From NCBI GenBank assembly GCA_029582165.1, contig CM055869.1:58971518-59035517 (forward strand): a stretch of DNA of 64,000 nt. Direction: 5' to 3'. Under the pieces are notes generated by a model. It did not search any database. It was not told the DNA's origin and was given only the letters and a program-made list of their open reading frames with translations. Positions within the stretch are counted from its first letter, which is position 1. Every line of letters starts with the position of its first letter. The DNA comes from Portulaca oleracea (taxonomy: Eukaryota > Streptophyta > Magnoliopsida > Caryophyllales > Portulacaceae). The translations under genes were made by a program, and so were the position numbers. Shown here in pieces: positions 45,819 to 55,269 of this stretch.

Positions 45819-47166
45819 GGAAAATTGGATTCTAATAATACGAACTTTTGGCCATATAAGACTTAATAATACGAACTTTCGATTTGGTTATGAATAATAT
45901 GAACTTTGACCCCCTGTTGTCCCCAATAACACGCCACCGAGTTAAGATTTACTTAACTCGGTGGCGGTCCTAGCTGGCGGCGGAGGAGATGAATTTAGTC
46001 AATTTTGACTTGCCCAATCAGCAATATTTATCCACGTCATCCTCCCTCTCTCTTTCTCTCTCCTCTCTCCTCTCTCACTCTCTTCGTTGCATATTTCTAG
46101 TCCCCTCCAACGTCTTCTTCTTCCTCCTTCTTCTTCCTTCTTCTTCCATCATCACCCTCATCCATCTCCACCACTACAAAACTTTCAAACCACCATTACT
46201 ACTACCACACCTCAACATCGCAGCCACCAAAAACCCACCCAACCACCTTTACTTCCACCACCATCCGCCCCAAAAAACTTTCAATCCATGTGTTTTCCGG
46301 CAGTGAACCTGCCGGAGAAGACGCCGCTGGGATTTGGGACAACGGCGGAAGGGTCGGCGTGGACGTAGACGTTGTAGAAGTTGGGGGAGGTGGAGTTGAA
46401 GAAGGCGTTCCAGAGAGGAGCGAAGTGTAAGGGGGTGTTTGTGAGGAAGAGGAAGGCGATCTTGAGATTAGGGTTTCTAGAGCCGAGGTGGGAGAAGGCG
46501 AGGTAGGTGGCGGAGTATGATCGGAGGGCGGCGGAGGAGGCGGAGGAGATGGCGCGGTGGAAGAGGGCGAGATCGTCGAGCTCGTCCGAGGGGGAGACGG
46601 GGCGTTGTCGTGGAGGGAGGAATCGAGGGGCGAGGATGAAGATTATGGGGAGGGAGATTATCAGGGTGAAGATTAAGATGTACTGGAATTGATGGAATTG
46701 CAACATTTTCGATTGAATTTGATTGAAATTGAAGATGGGTTTTGGGATTGTGGACTAATCTAGTAAACTGGACTAAATTGAATTGAATGGAAGTGAATCA
46801 AATCATGGGGGTGTGATTAATTGCAGGGGAAATCATATGTTTTCTTTGGTTTGTATGGATGAAGATGAACATCTACAGATTCTGAAGGGTGGTTTGTTTG
46901 TGCAACGAGGAGAGAGGAGAGAGGAGAGAGAAAGAGAGAGGGAGGATGATGTCGACAAATATTGCTGATTGGGTAAGTCGAAATTGACTAAATTCATCTC
47001 CTCCGCCGCCAGCTAGGACCGCCACCGAGTTAAATAAATCTTAACTCGGTGACGTGTTATTGAGGGCAACAAGAGGTCAAAGTTCATATTATCAGAACCA
47101 AATCGAAAGTTTGTATTATTAAGTCTTATATGACCAAAAATCTGTATTATTATAACCCAATTTCCC
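45819..47166. mobile_element. Pack-MULE carrying a glycosyltransferase gene fragment
   Basis: Terminal inverted repeats of about 265 bp begin GGAAAATTGGATTCTAATAA on the left and GGGAAATTGGGTTATAATAA on the right strand. They include ccaccgagttaa, agctaggaccgcc words and a TC/GA-rich inner edge. The 9-bp flanks aaagaataa (45810-45818) and aaaaaataa (47167-47175) differ at one base, a Mutator-type target duplication. The interior holds a GC-rich gene fragment unlike the AT-rich surroundings. This combination defines a Pack-MULE. Confidence 0.88.
46281..46706 (-). pseudogene. Captured N-terminal fragment of a GT14-like (DUF266) glycosyltransferase
   Basis: An open 141-codon frame from ATG at 46706. 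Residues about 9-27 form a membrane anchor (ILIFTLIISLPIIFIL). They are followed by a Pro-rich stem with DELDDLALFHRA and then LKIAFLFLTNTPLHFAPLWN and YNVYVHADPSAVV, the start of the core-2/I-branching (GT14) domain of plant BC10-like Golgi proteins. It ends at SGVFSGRF-TAGK, where the parent protein would continue for some 200 residues including the catalytic region. The lack of stops suggests recent capture. Transcription could come from the captured 5' region, but no enzyme activity is expected. Confidence 0.82.
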
Positions 47167-47406
47167 AAAAAATAATATCTCGATATGAAACTTTTTGAAT
47201 GAAATTTGAAAATAATTTCTTTACAAGATAGTTATTAGTAGCAATTGTGTGAAGCATGCTCACAATACTTGTATATTACAAAAGTTAGTGATTCCATAAT
47301 AGGGTGATAAATATCACAATTCATTTGGTTGAATATTTCATAGGTCATTTATAATAGGGCTTGGAAATGATTATTCTCTTGGAGTAATAAAATATATAAG
47401 GTAAAT

Positions 47407-47969
47407 AGTAAAATTGGATTCTAATAGTCTTTGTTTTTGGCAATTGGCCGATACTAGTCCCTATTTTTATTTTTATTTTATTTTTATGTCATTGGTCCCA
47501 AAAAAAATAAATTATATTTTTTTGTTTCACCAACGAGTGTATATCCTAAATATCGTAGACTTTGACTTGTGTTTGCTCCAAAATTTAGAACAAGTTTTGC
47601 CTATGATTTTCAGTGAATTTGACTTTGACTTGTGTTTGCTCCAAAACTTTTGTCTCAAGTTTTTCTATTTTTTCCAATTTTTATGATTTTTCTCCTTTTA
47701 TTCCTAAAGAATCATAATAATTGTTCATATTTCAAAAAAAAATTAAAAGTCTTTTAGTAAATAAACTTCACAACCTTCTTGAGGGCAGGAATGACAGAAA
47801 AATCTGAAAATTTTGAAAACCTCAAAGTGAAAATCTGGAGGTAGATTTTGTAACAAAAAATACTATTTTATTATTTTTTTTTTCTTGGGACCACTAGAGT
47901 ACAAAAAAAAGTTGTAATTACTATTGTCCAATTGTAGAAAGTAGAGATTATTATAATCTAATTTTCCAA
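47407..47969. mobile_element. Possible non-autonomous Mutator-like element
   Basis: Left edge taaaattggattctaatagtc and right edge gattattataatctaatttt are inverted relatives, resembling the first bases of the Pack-MULE at 45819. The ends beyond about 60 bp pair poorly and no clear 9-bp duplication is visible. No gene. Confidence 0.45.
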
Positions 47970-49290
47970 ATAAATATATTACTTTTCCTTTTTTGTGTAG
48001 TCATATAATGGTCATGCTTATATGTGGAGCTATACTAAGGTTTGTTGTCGTTTTTGTTGTATATTGACATCGCAAATCTATCCATCGAACGACCCTAAAT
48101 AGTTGTAGATGAGCAAATTCATGAGTGAACTTATTGCAAAGCAGAAATCCCCATATCGAATGTCGCAGTCAACACAACAAAGTTGTCATACCTATTTATA
48201 GGAACCATGATTCAAACTAAAGTTCACGGTTCCCCATAAATTGTGGGCCGATTGAGGTTATATTGTTTATGATTATTGTGTTTAATCAATTTAATTTTAT
48301 AAAGTTAGTTAATTTATCTTATATTTTATAATAGCTCATAATAAATTTTATCTCAAGTTGTAACATAATAAAAATGAGGGACGGACCTATCTTCCAATGG
48401 CTAGCTACAAACATATCCTTGGTAGTTTCAAGAGCCATGTTAAGGAATTTTGTAATCCTATCTTCTAAATAGAAAATGCGACATATAATTTATTATAGTC
48501 ATATTTTCCACAACAATAATCAATTTAATTTATTTGCATTTAAATCAAAATTACATTCAATTTTATTTACTTACGTGCAAATTCTAAAATACATATTCCA
48601 TTTCTAAAATTATTGTAAAAAGTATACCTTAAGCTTAGCAAAATTATATACAATCAAATTTCGGGGTTACCTACTCCAGTAGTGTGTGTAAAAGAGTTAT
48701 GTGGAAATGGAGTTGATGAATTTAAGGTATTTAAGAAGGGCATTATCTACGTATATTTTATTTTTATTTTTTTTGAAAAAAACCCATATTTTAATATATA
48801 CCCCTCTTTATTAGGGTCAAAGGTTACTCTTTGGGTGTGATTTATTAAAATTGCTTGGAATGATATTGAATTGATCCCAAATGTTGCAAATCGTATTAGA
48901 GCACAAACATACTAAAGATATTGGTGTTGTTCATCTTAAAATGCTTCTAATTGCTATAAAATTTATTTTGGTGTTCATTATTAACAAAAAGGAATGCAAA
49001 TACAATAAAAATACATGCTATCCATTCTTCTTATAGATGTAAAGGGTTCTTATGTACCTCAAAATAAAATATACGGTTACAATAAAATTTATTGTTAACT
49101 TTGATAGAATCTAAGCTTACAAATGATTAAAATAAGATCTATACTATTTATCATCCTTGAAAAAACTATCTAGTCATCTTTATAGATTGGTTTTCTAATA
49201 GTGAAGTGCACCTCGTTTCTGTCTTATTTCTCTTCTTCCTTGTCAATTATATGCCTTATCTTTGTTCTTCTGTAGCTATTTAGAATTTTA
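47970..49290. other. Array spacer, 3' flank of SSP10
   Basis: Repeat-unit sequence with landmarks near 48650 and 49105. No gene is seen. Confidence 0.5.
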
Positions 49291-49665
49291 TCACTTCTTG
49301 ACCGATTGTCCTATCCTATTTGCTTCTTTCTCCTCCTCTAACTGTTGCTTTTTATCTGTTACTGCTTCCTTCTTCAACACTTGTTCTTCTTGCTTTAATT
49401 TCTCCTTTTACACCGGGTTGGTCTCCTTGCTCGCCTATTCTCCAACTTTCTTTGCTTCCTTCTCTTCCTCCAACACTTGTTGTTTATCTGTTTCTGCTTC
49501 CTTCTTCAGTAATTCCGCTTCATTCTTTAGTTCCTTCCTCCCCTGAGCTACTAATTGCTCTGCTTCTAATTTGGTATCTGAATTTGCTCTAACATCAACA
49601 ATATGTATGCATAATAATAACAGGATTGCCATTGACCCTACTAATACAATTGATAGCCTAGCCAT
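49291..49665 (-). pseudogene. SSP10: small secreted charged protein pseudogene
   Basis: ATG at 49665 starts MARLSIVLVGSMAILLL and the first module is intact. TAG at 49435-49437 (Gln in VGEQAS) stops it at 76 residues, and a second stop replaces Glu of PVEKEK near 49410. Otherwise the frame runs without indels to a terminal RIGQSVKK and TGA at 49291. A 76-residue secreted form with one module is still possible. Confidence 0.82.
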
Positions 49666-50149
49666 TTTGTATTTGATATTGTTTTTGATATCTAATGTTT
49701 TGTTGTTTGTGACAAATGTATTTAGCATCGCCACAATATTTATATATACATGCAATATACGTAATTACCTTGATATTGTAACATTAATGATCATCCTCGT
49801 TTAATGCCTATTTTCATGAAATTCAAATTATAATGAGAGGCTGAGAATGTCTAATCCTCATATGTCTACAAATGGGTGAAAGAAATATAGTCCTTTCCCG
49901 AATAGAAAGGAATATTTTATTATAAGAAATTAAAATAGGTTGTGAAGACAGGGAATCCAAACTCTAAGTGGACAAAAATTAATATTTAAAATTTCAATAA
50001 GTAATTTATTAGATTTGTTTAATCATATTTAGCTTCTGTCTGGATATTCAATTAGAAATACCTCAAGAAAAAAAAAAGATAGCATTGCTTGAAGGGGTAA
50101 AACATTGACATCAACTTTATTTTAAAGATAAGAGAATTTTAACGAGAAC
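49666..50149. other. Upstream region of SSP10
   Basis: TATA motif near 49738 and repeat-unit sequence. No gene. Confidence 0.45.
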
Positions 50150-50978
50150 TTTTTTTTTTAGGAAAACTCGCCAAACGAGTGAGGTTATTCATTATCATTT
50201 AAGAAAATAGACATATCGTTTGGGCTAAGGTTTGACAGACCTCGGGACCATCCTCCAACCAAATTCATTCACACAAATCATGGGGTTGAAGGTGAACCAT
50301 AGAGTGTGCATGACTCCAACTAACACAATCAAAAACTTTTGAAAACTGAATGATTTCCGAGACTAGAAGCCCAAGGGCGCTATGACCACTAAAGGAGCGT
50401 CGAAATTTACTGATCAGTGAGAGACGATCTCCTTCAGCGGTGATGGCTCGGACCCTGCATCCCAAGCTTTTTTCAACCCAAAGAGACAGGCCTCTGTTTC
50501 CGCAATTTCTATGGAGGTAAATCCTTGAAGTTGCTTCGTACCCACAGCAAAAATTGACCCCTCATAGTTTCTGATTACATATCCCCATCCTCGACCCCAA
50601 TCTCCGATTTTGGCTGCATCAAAATTAAGCTTGTAGATACCTTGAGTTGGGGGGGACCATATCTCACTGTGCTTGTTGACTTGAGGCTGTTGCACGAGAG
50701 TAATCTTCTGATAATCAAACAAGAGTTGCATAGCGTTGGTGTAAGAAACCTCTGCAGGGAGCTGAGAACCAGTGACAATGCGTTTATTTCTAGAGTTCCA
50801 ACACTGCCACGCGATAGTTACAAACTCTGCACACTGTCCACTGTCTAGTTCAGCAAAAGCTTTGTGAAAAAATTCATTGGGTTGTGAGTAAGGCAACTCC
50901 TAGAATTCAGCATCAAACTTGCTCCTTTCCCAAATGGCTATCGCAGGTGGGCAATGAAAAATACTGTGGGCATTAGTC

Positions 50979-51769
50979 TGTTGGAAATATTTCAAGAGTA
51001 TAAGAAGATTATATAGCATGAGGAACCATGTGGAACAAGTATAAGGATCATATATAATATAAAGATTGAAAATATGATCAACACGAGTGTATAAGAGAAC
51101 AGCACGGGTCGTGCTGGTCTCCAGAGAGCAAGAAAAACTATTCTGGGCTCAACACGGATCGTGTTGATCTAACACGGATCGTGTTGATCTAACACGGATC
51201 GTGTTGATCTAACAGGGATCGTTTTGAATGCCAGAATGTGTTTTTAATGCTAACGGCTATATAATCTTGAGTATTAAGTTTATAATATCAATATTAAGCT
51301 CGGTATTAAGATCCAACAGCTATATTATCATGACCAAGTCAAGGTCTTGATTCTCCATTAAGGACCTTAATTACACCTTTGACTAAGGGATGTAATTAGG
51401 GTTGGATTAGGTGTGGAAGTCTCCTATAAATAGGAGACATTCCTAAGTCATTTGAGATAATCACAAGCATCTATTCTATTCTATAATCACATCCTCTCAA
51501 ATATAGACTGCAGCTATTCTTGAGAGAATCAAGTGAGAAGCCTATGTCTTGAGTGCAACAAGAGCTAAGTTTTATCCCTCGGAAGATTTACGGTATAGTA
51601 AATAGTTCTTAAGGAAAATGAGTTCGAAGCCATGACTCTTAGCGATATCCAAACAAGTTAACCATTGGGTCATATCTCCATCTTGTCATACATACCGCAA
51701 GAAGATCAAGAAGCCAAGTCAAGTGAAGATGATGAAGATTTAAGCCGGTCAAACATCATTTTCCCAACA
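50979..51769 (+). mobile_element. Solo LTR (family B) inside the LINE, 791 bp
   Basis: Begins TGTTGGAAATAT, ends TTCCCAACA, with perfect 5-bp duplication TAGTC (50974-50978, 51770-51774). Restoring the empty site rejoins the LINE frame. A TATA-like cctataaatagg near 51423 marks the U3/R border. U3 contains the palindrome cluster at 51101-51230. Confidence 0.92.
51101..51230. repeat. Palindrome cluster and 20-bp tandem repeat in LTR U3
   Basis: AGCACG-GGT-CGTGCT at 51101-51115. Then four 20-bp units at 51151-51230, three exact copies containing AACACG-GAT-CGTGTT and a decayed fourth. Each unit is a perfect inverted repeat apart from its 3-nt centre. Confidence 0.9.
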
Positions 51770-54067
51770 TAGTCTCAGAACGACAGCCGCAGATTTTGCA
51801 TCTCCCGTCGTACGTGTTGATCCTCCGTCCAAAAGCAGCATCCGAGGGAAGTATTTCACAGCACAGACGCAACCTGAACACCTTGATTGGGGGTGGTAGC
51901 TGGAGATGCCAAAGCTTCTTCCAAAAATTTGTTGCTGTCGAATTGCTTGAAGTTGGGGTATCTCCTTTCTTGTCATTCATTAGGACATGATAGCCACCTT
52001 TCACATTGTAATCACCATTTTTCGTACCATGGCAAATCTAAATGTCAGCCGGCCATGTTTGATAGAGCGGAATGTTTGTCATACACTCTGCATCCCCCGG
52101 GGAGAAAGAGTTGCTCAATCTATCAACTCTTTCACCTGAGTATACACCCTGAATGAGGGTAGCCTGGGGATCCATTTGTCCATCCAAACGTCGACGTTTT
52201 CCCCATTCCCTATAACCCATCTCAACCGCGCTTTGATTAGACCCCGAGCCCCATAGAGGCTTCTCCAAGTATAGTTTGGTCTGTGTCCCAACCGAGCATT
52301 AAGAATGTCCCCGTCCGGGTAATATTTGCTCGAAGGAGCCTTGCAGCTAGTGTAGTCAGATTTGTATGAAGCCTCCACACTTGTTTAGCAAGAAAGGCAG
52401 TGTTGAACTCCTCAAGGTCTCTGAAACCCATTCCGCCTGATTCTTTGCTAACACACAAACTTGCCGCCGACATCCATTGCATTTTCTTTAATTTCCCCTT
52501 GTTTCGCCCCCACCAATATCTCTAAATAAGTTGCTGGATATCTGCACAAAGAGAGCTTGGTAGTTTAAAAGTACTCATTGCATAGACCGGGAGGGACTGC
52601 GCAACGGCTTTTATTACTACCTCTCTTTTGGCCCAGGATAAGAACTGATTGTCCCACTGACCGAGACGTTTCGACACCATGTCTTTCACACAAGCAAGGT
52701 CTTTATATTTTGACTTCCCAACCCGTGTCGGAAGCCCCAAGTATTTATGATGTGTCGGAACTTCTCTGATACCCAGTATATTAATTATAGGAGAACGTCT
52801 GGTTGCTCCTTTATGAAAAACTACGTCCGTTTTATTGAAATTCACTTGTTGGTCGGACGTCTTTTCATAAATGTGCAGCAGGTGTTGATCGTGGCCGCTT
52901 GTCTTTCCTCAGCTTTACAGAACAATATCGTGTCATCTGCAAACAACAAATGAGAAATCTCCGGCGCACTTCTACATACCTTGATCCCTTGCAGAGATCC
53001 AGTAGCAATTGCATTTCGTAGCAAGACAGATAAACCCTCAGTAATGATTATAAAGAGGAAGGGTGATAGAGGGTCACCTTGTCTCAATCCCCGGGAAGGC
53101 GTCACAAACCCCCGAGGAGTACCATTGATGATGAAGGAGAAGGTTGGGGACTCTACAAACCGCATCACCGAATCTACCCATCTATTGCAGAAACCCAATC
53201 CATACATGATGTCTCGAAGGAAACGGCCACTCTACTCGATCAAACGCCTTCTTCATATCTAGCTTAATAGACATATATCCCGATTTGCCCGAGTGACAAT
53301 GGATATGATGAAAGAGCTCATAAGCAACAAGGATATTATCATTAATGAGACGATCCTTGACAAACCCACTTTATTCTTCTGAAATGATACTCAGCAGGAT
53401 GATTTTCAAGCGATTCGCCATGGCTTTTGTTGCTATTTCTACAAGGATATTAGCAAGGCTTATGGGACGGAAGTCCACAACAGAACTTGGGTTTTTCACA
53501 TTGGAATAAGGGTGACAAAGGACGGCTGCAGTGACTTCATCTCCAATGATTTACCAGTACCTTTGATAGAAAAAGGGGTTGAAACCATCTGGCCCTAGGG
53601 ATCTCTCGGGGTGCATCTGAAAATTGCCTCCTTTATTTTATCATGGGTATATGGCTCGGTTAGCTTAGCGTTCATGTCTTTATCAACCCTCGGTTGGATT
53701 AACTGAAGAATCTCTGCAGCCCCATTATCTCCATCTGATCAGAAAAGACCATCATAATATTTAGTAAATAACCGCTCAAAGTCTTCTTCTGAAGTATAAA
53801 TATTACCTTGAGAATCAGTAAGTCGGGCAATGTTGTTTGCTTTCCTTCTTGCTGAGGCTCTCCTATGGAACCATTTCGAATTGCTGTCACCATACATCAA
53901 GAAGTCTCTCTTCGCTCTTTGCCACCACATGACTTCTTCCTTCTCTTGGAGCTTGCATAACTCAGATCGTAGGGCCTTCCGTTCCACAGCAGAGCTAGCC
54001 AAGCTCAACTTCTTTTTGATGTTTTCTATACCATGTTGGATGTTCCCAGAACTTAATTGATAAAGCG

Positions 54068-54072
<5 letters not shown>

Positions 54073-54128
<56 letters not shown>
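54073..54128. repeat. (TA)n microsatellite
   Basis: About 28 TA repeats at the 5' boundary of the LINE. Confidence 0.95.
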
Positions 54129-54131
<3 letters not shown>

Positions 54132-55269
54132 TTGGAAATAATACTCGTACATAAGGATACCTCTGCTTCTATCAACATGAACCGAAAAAATGGGTATGGG
54201 TATTAAAATTTAAAAAAATGCGGGTACTGATCGGGCATGGGTTGTGGTCTGTACTTGGCTGGTAATCGACCTGACCCGCCCTGACCCGCATGTTAATTAA
54301 AGATACAATAGCAAGGTATATGTTTGGGGTTAATTAAAGATCCAATCAGCATGCTAATTAAAAAAAAAAGCTAATTAGCGAGTACATATATTTAAAGTAG
54401 TTATATCTTAGTGTATAACTGAACCTCTAGGTCGGGAAGTTGTTATTGCTACTGCTGCTTGTACATATACACTTTGGGGTTAATTTAAGCTAACATTATT
54501 TTTATAATTTTTGTTTTTTTTTTGTTTTTTTTTTGTTTTTTTTTGTAAATGCAAATCGATCCCGTTTGATGAGCATAAGCATGGATGCTACATCGGTCTT
54601 TAATAGTCAAAAAAGTTAGTACGTAGGTACTGCTCCTTGAAGTGCCAGTTTTTGGTTCATATGTCATTTGATGTTTGGTACAATTCTATTAAGGGGTCCA
54701 TATATCAAAGCTGCCAAACTATGTGGATTCATCAATAAGGTTTCTAGTATGGGACACCCTTGAATACGTCCCATTGATTTGCGTATTGTCGTGTGTGGAG
54801 CTCAATGGAGGCATGGCTTAGTATGTAATGGAGTATGACGTGTCAGGAAACTTATGAAGGTGTACATGGGCCCTAGGAATGGAAGTGTGGTGCACAACAT
54901 GTGGCGGTCGTTTAGGTTAGTTATTATGACGTGGGTTTGACCTAAATTGCCCTAGCCGCTATTTATGCCTGCAGAGGGGTTTTCATTAGAAAACATTGTA
55001 TCCACAAACACATTGAGAGAAAACACAACATTTGCGAGAGATTGTTCATCTACTTTGATAGAAAGTGAGATTGAGAGATCTAGGCTTCTAGTGCATCCAT
55101 TCCGTGGTTTTTTTCCCGCTTTGAATTTTTTCCGTGTTAAAAATTCAGGTGTTTCTTTTTTATCTTTTTTCGCACTTATTTATATTGTTTGTGGCTGTTT
55201 AAGTACTCTACGATCCTATCAATAGTATAAGAGCCTGCAGGTTGCCGATAGAGAACTCACATTCAAATA
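54129..55269. other. Region upstream of the decayed copia; probable 5' LTR
   Basis: No gene. From about 54670 to 55230 the sequence precedes a weak primer-binding-like word (agtataagagcctg, 55223-55236) and the gag start, so it is probably the copia 5' LTR. Its left end is not resolved. Long T runs occur near 54505-54545. Confidence 0.45.

Larger units (their letters stand above)
50150..54072 (-). mobile_element. LINE (L1-type), 5'-truncated, with nested solo LTR
   Basis: Poly(A) appears as the T run at 50150-50158. Reading minus-strand from 54072: a pre-RT region (ALRSELCKLQEKEEVMWWQRAK, DGDSNSKWFH-like), RT core (GLRQGDPLSPFLFIIITEGL, HLLFADDTILF), HHKYLGLPTRVGKSK, WRSLYGARGLIKARLRW, a zinc-binding RVT segment (LWHLQLPPPIKVFRLR) and an RNase H domain (KLNFDAAKIGDWGRGWGYVIR, ETEACLFGLKKAWD). 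Endonuclease and ORF1 are missing. Several frameshifts and stops disable it. A solo LTR (50979-51769) sits between the zinc segment and RNase H. Confidence 0.92.

Noticed and set aside
46507..46692. Plus-strand Glu/Arg-rich open frame in the Pack-MULE
   Set aside because: It is antisense to the glycosyltransferase fragment.
50265..50465. Independent small gene next to the RNase H domain
   Set aside because: It overlaps the RNase H frame by a frameshift and continues LINE sequence (SALGLLVSEI), so it is part of the LINE.
51151..51230. CRISPR-like array
   Set aside because: Repeats are contiguous 20-bp units without spacers, in a plant LTR.
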